Source: Luteimonas sp. MC1750 | GTDB lineage: Bacteria; Pseudomonadota; Gammaproteobacteria; Xanthomonadales; Xanthomonadaceae | Assembly (NCBI RefSeq): GCF_016615955.1 | Contig: NZ_CP067113.1 | Coordinates: 2,728,001-2,792,000 of the forward strand | Length of the DNA: 64,000 nucleotides | Reading direction: 5' to 3' | Shown: positions 1 through 10,618 of the stretch, in pieces | Position numbering within the stretch: position 1 is the first letter of the stretch | Layout of the letters: every line of letters starts with the position of its first letter | Position numbers and translations under genes: made by a program | The notes under the pieces: model-generated | The model's database searches: none | Told to the model about the DNA's origin: nothing | What the model saw: only the letters and a program-made list of their open reading frames with translations

Positions 1-1675
1 CGAGCGTCAGCCCGCCGTACAGCCGCACCAGTTCGCGCAATGGCAGGACGCCATCGTCGCGCCGCTGCGCTTCCCATCCGGAATCCTTGCCCGCCAGGAC
101 TTCGGCCACGCCGCGCGACTGCACCCACATCGTCACCGGCGCCATCAGCGCGGCCAGCAGGGTCTCCAGCAGCATGCCGACGAAGACGCGCAGCGCCCCG
201 CCACAGCCGCGGCGCATCGCCGGATCACTGACCGTCGCCAGCCATCCCATCAGCTTCGGCGACAGCAGCATGAACATCGTCACCACGAAGACGGCGATGA
301 ACCGGTCGCCGTCCTGCTCGCGCCACCAGGCGGTCGGGGTGAAGCCCTCGAGCGAAAAGTGTCCCCAGCTGAATCCTGCATGCAGCAGCGGGATCGAGAC
401 GCCGACGATCATCAGCATCGCCCACATCGGCGCGGTGAAGTAGTGGCCGATGCCGATCATCAGGTGCCAGCGGCTGACCCAGTGCAGGCCACGCGCGGGC
501 AGCACGGCGCCGTGCTGCAGGTTGCCCTGGCACCAGCGCCGGTCGCGCACCAGCATGTCGGTGAGCGACGGCGGGCCTTCCTCGTAGCTGCCGCCCAGCC
601 CCGGGATCATGTGCAGCGCCCAGCCACCGCGGCGCATCAGCGCCGCCTCGACGAAGTCATGGCTCAGCACGGTGCCGGCGAAGGGCTTCACCCCTCGCAG
701 CTCCGGCAATCCGGCACACCCGGCGAAGGCGCGCGTACGGACCATCGCGTTGTGGCCCCAGTAGTTGCTCTCCGCGCCGTGCCACCAGGCCACCCCATAG
801 GCGATGACCGGCCCGTACACGCGGCCGGCGAACTGCTGCATGCGCGCGAACAGCGTATTGCCGTTGACGATCACCGGCAGCGTCTGGATCAGCGCGACGT
901 CCTCGTGGCGCTCCATCGCCGCGGCCAGGCGCACCAGGGTCTCGCCCGACATCACGCTGTCGGCGTCGAGGATCAGGAACTGCGGCCAGGCCCCGCCCCA
1001 GCGCCGGACCCAGTCGGCGATGTTGCCCGCCTTGCGCTCGTGGTTGTCCTGGCGCAGCCGGTAGTGGACGCGCGCGTTCGCACCCAGCCGCCCGCGCAGC
1101 GCGACGAAGGCCTCGGCCTCCGCCGCCTGGATCTCCGGCCTGCGGCTGTCGCTCAGGACGAAGACGTCGAAGCGCTCCAGCTGGCCGGTGGCGTCCAGCG
1201 ATTCGTGCATCGCCTGGATGCCCGCCATCAGCCGCGCGGGATCTTCGTTGTAGATCGGCACCAGCAGCGCGGTCGGCGTGGACAGCGCAGGCAGCGGGCC
1301 ATCGGCGTGCATGCCCATGCGCAGCGGCCGGCGCTGCAGCAGCAGGACGAAGCCCGCGATCGCGCCGACGAAGGCCTGCACGATCCACGCGAACAGCGCC
1401 ACGAACAGCACCAGCAGCAGCCCTTCCAGCACGTCGATGCCGTCGCCGCGCAGCAGCCACCACATCTGGTAGGTCGCGACGAGGGTCAGCAGCACCACGC
1501 CGCCGATCACGCCGAACCGGCGCCAGGCCATGTTCGGGGGCGTGGTCGGGCGCGGCGGATTGGCGATCCGGCCACGACCCAGCGCCTGCACCGGCATCGG
1601 CAGCGGACACTCCGGCGGCAGCGGTGGGAGGGCGTGCAGCGGAGCCGCGCGCGGTGCCAGGGGATCTCCGGTCAC
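1..1675 (-). CDS. opgH: Glucans biosynthesis glucosyltransferase OpgH (MdoH), 3' end cut by window
   Basis: This is the inner-membrane glucosyltransferase that polymerises UDP-glucose into the backbone of osmoregulated periplasmic glucans. About 558 codons are visible and the C-terminus lies beyond position 1. Two transmembrane segments near residues 55-105 precede the GT2 catalytic domain. That domain shows [11 protein letters not shown], the LILDADSVM metal-binding Asp pair, the [12 protein letters not shown] acceptor region and [10 protein letters not shown] (the QxxRW-like processivity motif). Further membrane helices follow. The start chosen is a GTG whose GTGA overlaps the stop of the upstream opgG-like gene, so the two genes are translationally coupled as in the classical opgGH operon. 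The family assignment is very secure; only the 3' end is missing. Confidence 0.95.
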   Translation of the reverse strand, partial: MTGDPLAPRAAPLHALPPLPPECPLPMPVQALGRGRIANPPRPTTPPNMAWRRFGVIGGVVLLTLVATYQMWWLLRGDGIDVLEGLLLVLFVALFAWIVQAFVGAIAGFVLLLQRRPLRMGMHADGPLPALSTPTALLVPIYNEDPARLMAGIQAMHESLDATGQLERFDVFVLSDSRRPEIQAAEAEAFVALRGRLGANARVHYRLRQDNHERKAGNIADWVRRWGGAWPQFLILDADSVMSGETLVRLAAAMERHEDVALIQTLPVIVNGNTLFARMQQFAGRVYGPVIAYGVAWWHGAESNYWGHNAMVRTRAFAGCAGLPELRGVKPFAGTVLSHDFVEAALMRRGGWALHMIPGLGGSYEEGPPSLTDMLVRDRRWCQGNLQHGAVLPARGLHWVSRWHLMIGIGHYFTAPMWAMLMIVGVSIPLLHAGFSWGHFSLEGFTPTAWWREQDGDRFIAVFVVTMFMLLSPKLMGWLATVSDPAMRRGCGGALRVFVGMLLETLLAALMAPVTMWVQSRGVAEVLAGKDSGWEAQRRDDGVLPLRELVRLYGGLTL

Positions 1676-3246
1676 GGCGTCCACCGCGACAGCCAGGTCT
1701 CGGACAGGCGCCCGGCGTCACCCTCGAGCCAGAGACGCAGCTCCACCGCCGCGGCGTCGCCCGGCAGCAGTTCCAGCCCCACGCGCCAGCCGCCGGTGGC
1801 GGGGTTGCGGTAGGCGGTGGCATTGCGGAGCTCGCCCGCGTTCGCCGATGCCTGCACGCGCACCGCGCCATCGCCCTGCGGCAGCCGGTCGCCGACGAAG
1901 TCGACCAGGTACTGCCGCCCCGGCGCGCCATCGAGCGTTCCGCTGCGCGTCGCGACCACGCGCGCGAGACCCGGCATCCACGCCTGTCCGTCCGACCAGT
2001 GCAGGCGGTAGCGGAAGCGGTGCTCGCGGCCTGGTGCCAGCGGCGCACGCGGACGCCAGAAGGCGACGATGTTGTCGGCGTACTCGTTCGCGGTCGGGAT
2101 CTCGACCAGGTGCACCTCCCCCTCGCCCCAGGGGTCGAGCGGTTCCACCCGGCAGCCGGGGCGCTTCTCGTAGCCGGCCTCGAGGTCCTGGTAGTCCTCG
2201 AAGCGGCGCTTGCGCTGCATCAGACCGAAGCCATGTGGATCCCGGTCCTGGAACCCGCTGTGCTCGACATGGCGCGGATTGCGCAGCGGACGCCACGCCT
2301 CCTCGCCACTGCCCAGCCACAGCGCCAGGCCGTCGGAGTCGTGCACCGCGGGCCGCGGATCGTCGATGCCCGCGCGATCGTGGGCGTCGAACTCGTACAT
2401 GCTGGTCAGGGGCGCGATGCCGGCGGTCGCGAGCTCGACCCGCGGATACAGGCGGGCATCGACGTCGAACACGGTGTCCGCGCCCGCGGTGATGGCGAAG
2501 CGGAAGGCGCCGGCGACGCTGGGCGAGTCCAGCAGCGCATGCACCACGGCCTCGGCGGCGCCGGGGGCCGGCGTCTCCAGCCAGAAGGCACGGAACACCG
2601 GGAACTCCTCGGCCCCCGGGTCGCCGCTGCCCAGCGCCAGCCCGCGCGCCGAGAGCCCATAGCCCAGCCCGCGTGCGACCGCGCGGAAATAGCTGGCGCC
2701 CAGGAACGCCGCGATCTCGTCGAGGGTGCCGGCCTGGTGCACGGCGCCGTGGAGGCGGAAGCCGGCGAAGCCGATGTCCCGCCCGGCCGGCGGCGCCGGA
2801 ACGCCGTGCTCGAAGCGGAACAGGCCGGTCGCGTACGGGAACGGCCGGCTGCGCCCGCCTTCGACCACGTGCATGTCCACGCGGTCCAGGAACATGTAGC
2901 CGCGATGGAAGAACTGGGCCTCGAAACCCCGCCCCTGGCCGTGCCAGAGCGCGCGATCCGGCCGGTAGCGGTAATCGCGGTAGCGGTCGTAGCCGAGGCC
3001 TGCAAGCGCGTCCGGAAGGGCGCGCGACGGAGCGCGGTAGGGCGCGGCCGCGAGCGCCCGGGCCAGCGCCGGCACGGTGCCCGCGTCGAAGGCCTCGCCG
3101 GCAGCCGTCGCCGCGCGGGATCCGGCGGGCAGCGCCAGGGCCACCGGCAGTGACAGGCCTGCCAGCAGGAGTTCTCTTCGATGCAAGGGGGATGCCGTGG
3201 GCGGGGAACGCGCGGAATATAGCGCGCGAGCGGGCGCCTTGCTCAC
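1672..3246 (-). CDS. opgG: Periplasmic glucan biosynthesis protein OpgG/OpgD
   Basis: A 524-residue periplasmic protein of the MdoG/OpgG family, needed for branching and export of osmoregulated glucans made by OpgH. The N-terminus has a twin-arginine-like leader (RRELLLAG at about residues 23-30, then a hydrophobic stretch and AGSRA), which suggests Tat export. OpgD proteins use Tat whereas classical OpgG uses Sec, so OpgD is a possible alternative name. Family landmarks include [26 protein letters not shown] and the [23 protein letters not shown] region, typical of the beta-sandwich family. The stop overlaps the opgH GTG start. Length fits the family. Confidence 0.92.
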   Translation of the reverse strand: MSKAPARALYSARSPPTASPLHRRELLLAGLSLPVALALPAGSRAATAAGEAFDAGTVPALARALAAAPYRAPSRALPDALAGLGYDRYRDYRYRPDRALWHGQGRGFEAQFFHRGYMFLDRVDMHVVEGGRSRPFPYATGLFRFEHGVPAPPAGRDIGFAGFRLHGAVHQAGTLDEIAAFLGASYFRAVARGLGYGLSARGLALGSGDPGAEEFPVFRAFWLETPAPGAAEAVVHALLDSPSVAGAFRFAITAGADTVFDVDARLYPRVELATAGIAPLTSMYEFDAHDRAGIDDPRPAVHDSDGLALWLGSGEEAWRPLRNPRHVEHSGFQDRDPHGFGLMQRKRRFEDYQDLEAGYEKRPGCRVEPLDPWGEGEVHLVEIPTANEYADNIVAFWRPRAPLAPGREHRFRYRLHWSDGQAWMPGLARVVATRSGTLDGAPGRQYLVDFVGDRLPQGDGAVRVQASANAGELRNATAYRNPATGGWRVGLELLPGDAAAVELRLWLEGDAGRLSETWLSRWTP

Positions 3247-3331
3247 GCCTCGCTAACGATCGCGCCCGCGGCGTGACATGCGCGCGACGCGGCGCGTGCG
3301 ATCCTGCCGCGCCGTCCTCGCCGGGATCCCG

Positions 3332-4582
3332 ATGCCGACCACCACCCCCCTTGTCTGGGAAGCCACGATCGCCCTGATCATCGGCCTGCTGGCGTTCGAC
3401 TACTTCTTCCACGTGCGCAAGGCGCACGCGCCCACGCTGCGCGAGGCGGCGGTCTGGTCCGCCCTCTACGTCGGCATCGCCCTGCTGTTCGGCGTCGCGG
3501 TCTGGACCTGGGGTGGCGCCGACATGGGCGCCGAGTACTTCTCGGGCTACATCACCGAGAAGGCGCTGTCTATCGACAACGTCTTCGTCTTCCTGGTGAT
3601 CATGGCCAGCTTCAAGGTGCCGCGCGAGGACCAGCAGAAGGTGCTGCTGTTCGGCATCACCTTCGCGCTCATCGCGCGCACGGTGTTCATCCTGCTGGGC
3701 GCGGCGCTGATCGAGCGCTTCTCCTGGGTGTTCTACCTCTTCGGCCTGGCGCTGCTGGTGACCGCGGGCAACCTGCTGGCGCCCGACGACCACAGCGAGG
3801 ACAAGCCGAACATCGTGGTGCGGATCGTGCGCAGGATGTTCCACTCCAGCCCGCACTACGACGGCGACCGGCTGTTCACCACCTACCAGGGCAAGCGCGC
3901 GCTGACGCCGATGCTGCTGGTGATGCTGGCGATCGGCGGCACCGACATCCTGTTCGCCTTCGATTCGATCCCGGCGATCTTCGGGCTGACCCAGAACGTC
4001 TTCATCGTGTTCACCGCGACCGCGTTCTCGCTGCTCGGCCTGCGCCAGCTGTACTTCCTGGTCGGCGGCCTGCTCGAACGCCTGGTCTACCTGTCGCTGG
4101 GGCTGGCGGCGATCCTGGGCTTCATCGGCGTGAAGCTGGTGCTGCACGCGCTGCACGAGAACAACCTGCCCTTCATCAACGACGGCGAACCGGTGCCGGT
4201 GATCGAGATCAGCACCTGGAGTTCGCTGGTGGTGATCGTCGGCATCCTCGCCGTCACCGTCGTGGCATCGCTCTCGAGCCCGCGCGGCAAGGCCAGGGTC
4301 GCGGTGTCGGGCCTGCGCAACCGCATCGCCGGCTACCTCGACCTGTCGCCGCGCGCGACCGCGATCCAGCGCCGCGACGCCTTTGCCGACCTGCGCGCCG
4401 CGTGGACGCGCGTGGAGGGCCTGGAGCCGCGGTTCAAGGCCATGGTCAGACACGCCGACGTGCTGCAGGCCGACCTGCAGCGCGCCTGTGCGGCGCACGC
4501 CGAGGCGACCGGCCAGCCGCCGTCGGACTGCCGGCTGGACCTGCCCGTGCCGACGCCCGACGAGGCCGGCGACCCGGCCTGA
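3332..4582 (+). CDS. TerC family integral membrane protein (Alx-like)
   Basis: A 416-residue multi-spanning membrane protein of the TerC/Alx family, linked in other bacteria to tellurite resistance, manganese export or metal homeostasis at the membrane. Landmarks are the ITEKALSIDNVFVF segment and GTDILFAFDSIPAIFG, whose conserved acidic residues sit in membrane helices. I chose the ATG that gives MPTTTPLVWEA because the family core begins there; an ATG 18 codons upstream would add a basic, non-conserved leader. After the last helix (about residue 315) comes a cytoplasmic tail of roughly 95 residues that is predicted helical and charged, longer than minimal TerC proteins. It converges with the efflux operon, ending next to the stop of the outer-membrane channel gene. 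Confidence 0.88.
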   Translation: MPTTTPLVWEATIALIIGLLAFDYFFHVRKAHAPTLREAAVWSALYVGIALLFGVAVWTWGGADMGAEYFSGYITEKALSIDNVFVFLVIMASFKVPREDQQKVLLFGITFALIARTVFILLGAALIERFSWVFYLFGLALLVTAGNLLAPDDHSEDKPNIVVRIVRRMFHSSPHYDGDRLFTTYQGKRALTPMLLVMLAIGGTDILFAFDSIPAIFGLTQNVFIVFTATAFSLLGLRQLYFLVGGLLERLVYLSLGLAAILGFIGVKLVLHALHENNLPFINDGEPVPVIEISTWSSLVVIVGILAVTVVASLSSPRGKARVAVSGLRNRIAGYLDLSPRATAIQRRDAFADLRAAWTRVEGLEPRFKAMVRHADVLQADLQRACAAHAEATGQPPSDCRLDLPVPTPDEAGDPA

Positions 4583-6046
4583 TCAGCCGGCCGGGGCCTG
4601 CACGAGCGGGGCGCTGTCCTCGCGCCAGCCGCCGCCCAGCACGCGGTACAGCGTGACGCGGTTGGCCTGCTGGGCCAGGCGCGTGGCCACCAGCGCCTGC
4701 TGCGCCGCGTACAGCGTGCGCTGGGCGTCGAGCCGGGTGAGGTAGCTGTCGACGCCGGCTTCGAAGCGCAACTCGGCGAGGGACTCGGCGCGCGTCGCCG
4801 CGTCGACGAGGTCCTGCTGCGCGGCCACCTGCCTGGCCAGCGAATCGGCCTGCACCAACGCATCGGCCACCTCGCGGAAACCGGACTGGATGGCCTGTTC
4901 GTACTGCGCCAGCGCGATGTCGCGGTCGGCCTCGGCCATACCGAACGCAGCCTTCAGCCGCCCGCCCTGGAAGATCGGCAGGTTGATCCGCGGCATGAAG
5001 CTCCAGACCCGCGTGCCGCCGTCGAACAGGCCCGACAGCGCGTCGCTGGCCGAACCGATGCTTCCGGTCAGCGAGATCGACGGGAAGAACGCCGCGCGCG
5101 CGGCACCGATGTCGGCGCTGGCGGCCACCAGGCGGTGCTCGGCGGCCATCACGTCGGGACGGCGCAGGAGGACACGCGCATCCAGGCCGGCGGGCAGCGC
5201 CGCGATGCCGGTGACCGGTGCGACGCGGGCGTCAGCCGCGGGCAGCAGCGAGGCGTCCAGCTGCGTGCCGGCCAGCAGGTCGAGCGCGTTGCGGTCGCGC
5301 GCGACCTGGCCCTTGAGGCGTTCGACGTCGGTGCGTGCGGTCGCGACCTGGGTGCGCACCTGCTCCATCTCGAGCGCGGAGGTCGCGCCCAGCTCGAGGC
5401 GCCGGGTGGTCAGGTCCAGCGTCTGCAGGTAGGTGTCGAGCGCCTGCTGCGACAGCTGCAGCTGCTCCTGGTCGGCGGCCAGCGCCAGCCAGGCGCCGGC
5501 GACTTCCGCCACCAGCGACAGCTGCGCGGCACGCTGCGCCTCTTCGGTGGCGAGGTACTGCTGCAGCGCCGCCTCGCTCAGGTTGCGCACGCGGCCGAAC
5601 AGGTCGAGTTCGAACGCGGCAAGGCCGACGCCCGCGGTGTAGGTCTCGCCCACCGGGATGTCGCCGCCCACGCGCTCCATCATCGCCTCGGCACCGATGG
5701 AGGGCAGGCGGTCTGCACGCCGGATGCGGTACTGCGCGCGCGCGCGCTCGACGTTGAGGATCGCCACGCGCAGGTCGCGGTTGTTGTCCAGCGCCAGCGC
5801 CACGACCTGCTCCAGTCGCGGGTCGGCGAAGAAGTCGCGCCAGCCGATGTCGGCCATCGGCAGCGCGGCCGTGACGTGGCTCGATCCGGCGACAACCGGA
5901 ACCACCTCTGCCGGCGTCGTTTCCGGCATCGGCCAGGCGGCCGGGATACCGGCCTGCGCCTGCGGCGTCGCCGGCACCAGGGTGGCGCAGCCGCTGGCGG
6001 CGAGGGCCGCCGCCAGGGCCAGCGCGAGGCGCGCGTGCTTACTCAT
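4583..6046 (-). CDS. RND efflux outer-membrane lipoprotein (OprM/NodT family)
   Basis: A 487-residue TolC-type outer-membrane factor, the exit duct of the tripartite pump encoded upstream. The N-terminus is a lipoprotein signal ending AASGC (lipidated Cys near residue 19). Two OEP repeats follow; characteristic segments are [73 protein letters not shown] and the second-repeat [19 protein letters not shown]. The start overlaps the end of the pump gene by 8 bases, so the three genes form one operon transcribed toward lower coordinates. The exact substrate spectrum cannot be told from sequence; organic solvents and antibiotics are usual. Confidence 0.95.
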   Translation of the reverse strand: MSKHARLALALAAALAASGCATLVPATPQAQAGIPAAWPMPETTPAEVVPVVAGSSHVTAALPMADIGWRDFFADPRLEQVVALALDNNRDLRVAILNVERARAQYRIRRADRLPSIGAEAMMERVGGDIPVGETYTAGVGLAAFELDLFGRVRNLSEAALQQYLATEEAQRAAQLSLVAEVAGAWLALAADQEQLQLSQQALDTYLQTLDLTTRRLELGATSALEMEQVRTQVATARTDVERLKGQVARDRNALDLLAGTQLDASLLPAADARVAPVTGIAALPAGLDARVLLRRPDVMAAEHRLVAASADIGAARAAFFPSISLTGSIGSASDALSGLFDGGTRVWSFMPRINLPIFQGGRLKAAFGMAEADRDIALAQYEQAIQSGFREVADALVQADSLARQVAAQQDLVDAATRAESLAELRFEAGVDSYLTRLDAQRTLYAAQQALVATRLAQQANRVTLYRVLGGGWREDSAPLVQAPAG

Positions 6047-9000
6047 GTTCGATCACTCCCGCCGCCGCAGGCTGTTCGCCGGCCTTGGCCTTGCCGCCGA
6101 ACATCTTCTGGATCACCACGAAGAACAGCGGGATGAAGAACACGCCCAGCAGCGTGCCCACGAGCATGCCGCCGACCACGCCGGTCCCGATCGCGCGCTG
6201 CGCGCCGGAGCCCGCGCCGGTGGCGATCGCCAGCGGCAGCACGCCCAGGCCGAAGGCCAGCGAGGTCATGATGATCGGGCGCAGGCGGTCGCGGACGGCC
6301 TGCATCGTGCCCTCGATCAGCTCCATGCCCTGGTCGACGTTGGCCTTGGCGAACTCCACGATCAGGATCGCGTTCTTGCTGGTCAGGCCCACCGTGGTGA
6401 GCATGGCCACCTGGAAGTACACGTCGCGCTCCATGCCGCGGAAGGTGTTGGCCAGCACCGCGCCGAGGATGCCCAGCGGGGCCACCAGCAGCACCGCGGT
6501 CGGCACCGTCCAGCTTTCGTACAGCGCGGCCAGGCACAGGAACACGATCAGCAGCGACAGCGCGTACAGCAGCGGCGTCTGCGCGCCCGCCTCGCGCTCC
6601 TGGTAGGACAGCGCCGTCCACTCCATGCCGATGCCGGCGGGGAGCTGCGCGACCAGCTTCTCGATCTCGATCATCGCGTCGCCCGAGGCCACGCCCGGCG
6701 CCGCCTCACCCTGGATCTCCATCGACGAGACGCCGTTGTAGCGCTCAAGGCGCGGCGAGCCATAGTCCCAGTGCATGGTGGCGAACGCGGAGAACGGCAC
6801 CATCTCGCCCCGGATGTTCTTGACCGACCAGAGCTGGAAGTCCTCCGGCGTCATGCGGAAGGGCGCATCGGCCTGGATGTAGACGCGCTTCACGCGGCCG
6901 CGGTCGATGAAGTCGTCGATGTACTGGCTGCCCCAGCCCGCCGAAAGCGTGCCGGTGATGGCGTCCACCGACAGGCCAAGCGCACCGGCCCTGGCATTGT
7001 CGATGTCGAGGCGCAGCTGCGGGGTGTCTTCCTGCCCGTTGGGGCGCACGTTGGCCAGCAGTTCGCTCTGCGCGGCCAGGCCGAGCAGCTGGTTGCGCGC
7101 GCCGAGCAGCGCCTCGTGGCCCAGGCCGGCGTTGTCCTTCAGGAAGAAGGTGTAGCCGGCACCGATGCCGAGTTCCGGCATCGCCGGGGGCGGGAAGGTA
7201 AAGATCATTGCGTCCTTTACCTGGCTCATCGCGGCCATGCCGCGGCCGGCCACCGCGCCCGCCTGCTGGTCGGCGTCCGGGCGCTCGCTCCAGTCCTTGA
7301 GCTTGATGAAGGCCATGCCCGCGTTCTGGCCCATGCCGGCGAAGCTGAAGCCCTGCACGGCCATGACCGATTCGACCACCTCGGATTCGTTCTCGAGGAA
7401 GTGGTTCTCCAGGTGCGCCAGCGCTTCCAGCGTACGCTCCTGGGTCGCGCCCACGGGCGTCGACACCAGCGCCATCAGCACGCCCTGGTCCTCGTTGGGC
7501 AGGAAGGAACTGGGCAGGCGCGCGAACAGCACGCCCATCAGCGCCACCAGCACGGCGAAGATCGCCATGTAGCGGCCCGGCCGGGTGATGATCGCCTTGA
7601 CCTTGCCCTGGTAGCGGCGGCTGGTGCTCTCGAACTTGCGGTTGAACCAGCGGAAGAAGCGCGCGATGGGGCCCTTGCCGCTGTCGTGGTGCTCGCCCTT
7701 CTCCAGCGGCTTGAGCATGGTCGCGCACAGCGCGGGTGTCAGCACGATCGCGACCACCACCGACAGCAGCATCGCCGACACGATCGTCGCCGAGAACTGC
7801 CGGTAGATCACGCCGGTCGAGCCGCTCATGAAGGCCATCGGCACGAACACCGCCGACAGCACCAGGCCGATGCCGACCAGGGCGCCGGTGATCTGGTCCA
7901 TGGACTTGCGCGTGGCCTCGAGCGGCGACAACCCCTCCTCGCTCATGATGCGCTCGACGTTTTCCACCACCACGATGGCGTCGTCGACCAGCAGGCCGAT
8001 CGCCAGCACCATCGCGAACATGGTCAGCATGTTGATCGAGAAGCCCAGCGCGGCGAGCACGGCGAAGGTGCCCAGCAGCACCACCGGCACCGCGATCGTC
8101 GGGATGAGGGTGGCGCGGAAGTTCTGCAGGAAGAGGTACATCACCAGGAACACGAGCACGATCGCCTCGATCAGGGTCACGACCACGTTCTTGATCGAGA
8201 CCTGCACGAAGGGCGTGGTGTCGAAGGGGACGACCGCCTTCAGGCCCGCGGGAAAGTAGGGCTCGAGGTCGTCGAGCGCCTGCTGCACGCCCTGGCGGGT
8301 ATCCAGCGCGTTGGCGCCGGTGGACAGCGAGATCGCGACGCCGGTGGCGTCCTGGCGGTTGTACTGGCTGACGAAGTCGTAGGTTTCTGCGCCGAGTTCG
8401 ACGCGCGCGATGTCGCCCAGGCGCAGCAGCGAGCCATCGGGGTTGCTGCGCACGATGACGTCGCGGAACTGCTCAGGCGTCTGCAGGCGGTCCTGCGCGT
8501 TGATGGTGGCGTTGAGCTCCTGGCCGTCGATCGCCGGCGTGCCGCCGAGCTGGCCGATCGCGACCTGCGCGTTCTGCGCGCGGATGGCGGCGGTGACCTC
8601 CGGGATCGACAGCGCATAGGTATGCAGCTTGCCCGGATCCAGCCAGATCCGCATCGCGTACTTGGAGCCGAACACCTGGATGTTGCCCACGCCCGCGACG
8701 CGGCTCAGCGGATCGACGACGTTGGCACCAACGTAGTCGGCGATGTCGTTGCGGTCCATGCTGCCGTCCTCGGAGACGAAGCCGATCACCGCGAGGAAGC
8801 TCGACGTGGACTTGGACACGTTGATGCCCTGGCGCTGCACTTCCTGCGGCAGCAGCGGCATCGCCAGCTGCAGCTTGTTCTGCACCTGCACCTGGGCGAT
8901 GTCGGCGTCGGTGCCGCTCTCGAAGGTCAGGGTGACGGTGGCGAAGCCGTTCGAGGACGACTGCGCCGAGAAGTACATCAGCCCGTCGAGCCCCTTCATG

Positions 9001-9203
9001 TTCTGCTCGATGACCTGGGTCACCGAGTCCTCCAGCACCTGGGCGGAGGCACCCGGGTACATCGCGCGGATCTCGACGCTCGGCGGCGCCACGGTGGGAT
9101 ACATCGACACCGGCAGGCTGGTGATCGACAGCGCACCGGCCAGCATGATGATGATCGCGATGACCCACGCGAAGATGGGTCGGTCAATGAAGAAACGTGC
9201 CAT
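6039..9203 (-). CDS. RND multidrug efflux inner-membrane pump (AcrB/MexB, HAE1 family)
   Basis: The 1054-residue proton/drug antiporter of the hydrophobe/amphiphile efflux family, acting as a trimer in the inner membrane. The sequence starts [17 protein letters not shown] as in AcrB. The proton-relay acidic pair is present in [13 protein letters not shown] (TM4), and the partner lysine in [14 protein letters not shown] (TM10). Two large periplasmic loops and twelve membrane helices are recognisable, and length matches AcrB (1049). It lies 9 bases after the fusion-protein stop and overlaps the channel gene. The operon is probably repressed by the divergent TetR protein through the palindrome at 10561-10578. 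Confidence 0.97.
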   Translation of the reverse strand: MARFFIDRPIFAWVIAIIIMLAGALSITSLPVSMYPTVAPPSVEIRAMYPGASAQVLEDSVTQVIEQNMKGLDGLMYFSAQSSSNGFATVTLTFESGTDADIAQVQVQNKLQLAMPLLPQEVQRQGINVSKSTSSFLAVIGFVSEDGSMDRNDIADYVGANVVDPLSRVAGVGNIQVFGSKYAMRIWLDPGKLHTYALSIPEVTAAIRAQNAQVAIGQLGGTPAIDGQELNATINAQDRLQTPEQFRDVIVRSNPDGSLLRLGDIARVELGAETYDFVSQYNRQDATGVAISLSTGANALDTRQGVQQALDDLEPYFPAGLKAVVPFDTTPFVQVSIKNVVVTLIEAIVLVFLVMYLFLQNFRATLIPTIAVPVVLLGTFAVLAALGFSINMLTMFAMVLAIGLLVDDAIVVVENVERIMSEEGLSPLEATRKSMDQITGALVGIGLVLSAVFVPMAFMSGSTGVIYRQFSATIVSAMLLSVVVAIVLTPALCATMLKPLEKGEHHDSGKGPIARFFRWFNRKFESTSRRYQGKVKAIITRPGRYMAIFAVLVALMGVLFARLPSSFLPNEDQGVLMALVSTPVGATQERTLEALAHLENHFLENESEVVESVMAVQGFSFAGMGQNAGMAFIKLKDWSERPDADQQAGAVAGRGMAAMSQVKDAMIFTFPPPAMPELGIGAGYTFFLKDNAGLGHEALLGARNQLLGLAAQSELLANVRPNGQEDTPQLRLDIDNARAGALGLSVDAITGTLSAGWGSQYIDDFIDRGRVKRVYIQADAPFRMTPEDFQLWSVKNIRGEMVPFSAFATMHWDYGSPRLERYNGVSSMEIQGEAAPGVASGDAMIEIEKLVAQLPAGIGMEWTALSYQEREAGAQTPLLYALSLLIVFLCLAALYESWTVPTAVLLVAPLGILGAVLANTFRGMERDVYFQVAMLTTVGLTSKNAILIVEFAKANVDQGMELIEGTMQAVRDRLRPIIMTSLAFGLGVLPLAIATGAGSGAQRAIGTGVVGGMLVGTLLGVFFIPLFFVVIQKMFGGKAKAGEQPAAAGVIEHE

Positions 9204-9212
9204 GGCGCGCCC

Positions 9213-10460
9213 TTACTCCTGCACTGCGTCGGTGGTCGCACCGGCGGTGCCGGCGGGGTCGGCGGCATCGGCCGCATCGGCGATGTTCGCGGCTGCAGCC
9301 GCGGCCGCAGGCGCAGGCGCCTGGCCCGCCGCAGGCTTCTGCGCCATCTCGGCGGTCACCTCGACTTCGGCGCCGGGCTGGATCTTCTGCAGGCCCTCGA
9401 CCACGACGCGGTCGCCGGCCGCGAGACCCGACTCCACCAGCCACTGGTCGCCGATGGCCTGGCCGACCACGACCGGGCGCTGTTCGACCACGCCCTGGGC
9501 ATTGACCACCATCGCCGAGGTGTTGCCCTTCGGGTCGCGCGCGATGCCGCGCTGCGGCACCAGCACCGCGTCCTGGCGCACCCCGCTGCCGAGCGCGGCG
9601 CGGACGTACATGCCGGGCATCAGCACGTGGTCGGGATTGGGCACCTCGACGCGCAACGAGAAGCTGCCCGTCGTGGGGTCGACCGCGACTTCGGAAAACT
9701 TCAGCACGCCCGCGTGGGCGAAGCGGCTGCCGTCTTCCAGCAGGATGGTCACCGGCATGGCTTCGGGACGCTCCAGCCGGCCTTCGGCCAGCGCGCGGCG
9801 CAGGTCCAGCAGCTCCGCGCTGGACTGGGTCAGGTCGACGTGGATCGGGTCGAGCTGCTGCACGGTCGCCAGCGGCGCCGGCTGGTTGGCGGTCACCAGG
9901 GCGCCCTGTGTCACGCTGGACTTGCCGATGCGGCCGTTGATGGGAGAGGTGATGCGTGCATGTCCCAGGGTCACGTTGGCGGCATCCAGGGCCGCGCGCG
10001 CGGCGCCGACCTCGGCCTCGGCCTGGGCCAAGGCGGCGGTGGCGTTGTCGTGGTCCTGCTTGCTGACCGCGGACACCTTCACCAGTTCGGCGGTGCGGTT
10101 GGCGGTCAGGCGCGCGGCGGTGCGCGTCGCTTCGGCGCGGCTGAGCTGGGCGCGCGCGCTGTTGGCCGCGGCGCGATAAGTGGCGTCGTCGATCTGGTAC
10201 AGCGGCTGCCCCGCTTCCACCATCGCGCCTTCGGTGAACAGGCGCTTGGCCACGAGGCCGTTGACCTGCGGGCGCACTTCGGCCACGAGCCAGGCGCTGG
10301 TGCGGCCGGGCAGCTCGCGCGACAGCGTGACCGGCTGCGCGGACAGGGTTGCCACGGTCACCGCAGGCTTCGGAGGCTCGCCGCCCTGCTGTCCGCCACC
10401 GCAGGCGGCGAGGGCGAGTGAGAGCACGGCAAGCAGGGGTAGGACGCGGATCGTGGTCAT
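9213..10460 (-). CDS. RND efflux periplasmic adaptor (AcrA/MexA membrane fusion protein)
   Basis: A 415-residue periplasmic lipoprotein that bridges the inner-membrane pump and outer-membrane channel. The signal ends LALAAC with a lipidation Cys, followed by a Gly/Gln linker. The biotinyl/lipoyl-like halves flank a helical hairpin: ELPGRTSAWLVAEVRPQVNG and ARITSPINGRIGKSSVTQGALV are typical. Later come the beta-barrel (DGSRFAHAGVLKFSEVAVDPTTGSF) and the membrane-proximal domain. I chose the ATG giving MTTIRVLPL because upstream in-frame sequence would run through the promoter and operator. The C-terminus is alanine-rich (AAAAAANIADAADAAD), a low-complexity tail not required by the family. Confidence 0.95.
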   Translation of the reverse strand: MTTIRVLPLLAVLSLALAACGGGQQGGEPPKPAVTVATLSAQPVTLSRELPGRTSAWLVAEVRPQVNGLVAKRLFTEGAMVEAGQPLYQIDDATYRAAANSARAQLSRAEATRTAARLTANRTAELVKVSAVSKQDHDNATAALAQAEAEVGAARAALDAANVTLGHARITSPINGRIGKSSVTQGALVTANQPAPLATVQQLDPIHVDLTQSSAELLDLRRALAEGRLERPEAMPVTILLEDGSRFAHAGVLKFSEVAVDPTTGSFSLRVEVPNPDHVLMPGMYVRAALGSGVRQDAVLVPQRGIARDPKGNTSAMVVNAQGVVEQRPVVVGQAIGDQWLVESGLAAGDRVVVEGLQKIQPGAEVEVTAEMAQKPAAGQAPAPAAAAAAANIADAADAADPAGTAGATTDAVQE

Positions 10461-10555
10461 GGAAGGCCTTGTCGAAGCTTGAAAAAGGAGCACGCCCAGA
10501 TGCGCGTGATCCGCGGACCGCGGGTCGGCACTGGGCGTACAGAGGAATGAGGTGT

Positions 10556-10585
10556 AATATACATACATGAATGTATGTTTGTCAA
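10556..10585 (-). promoter_or_regulatory. Sigma-70 promoter of the RND efflux operon
   Basis: On the minus strand a perfect -35 TTGACA (10580-10585) is followed after 18 bases by TATATT (10556-10561), five of six matches to the -10 consensus. It lies about 100 bases upstream of the fusion-protein start. The spacer is almost entirely occupied by the palindrome at 10561-10578, so repressor binding should block polymerase directly. Confidence 0.7.
10561..10578. promoter_or_regulatory. Palindromic TetR/AcrR-type operator
   Basis: A perfect inverted repeat, ACATACAT-GA-ATGTATGT, sits between the divergent efflux operon and the TetR gene. From memory, these half-sites resemble those bound by E. 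coli AcrR and Pseudomonas TtgR. It overlaps the spacer and the first base of the -10 element of the efflux promoter and ends 41 bases before the tetR ATG, so one bound dimer could control both directions. Confidence 0.75.
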
Positions 10586-10618
10586 AGGCCGGATCCGGCC
10601 TATCACTGGAACACTGAG

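Noticed and set aside
5658..10421. A very long open frame on the plus strand opposite the efflux operon
   Set aside because: It encodes His/Gln/Arg-rich low-complexity sequence without domains, and is the antisense shadow of well-supported RND genes in GC-rich DNA, where stops are rare.
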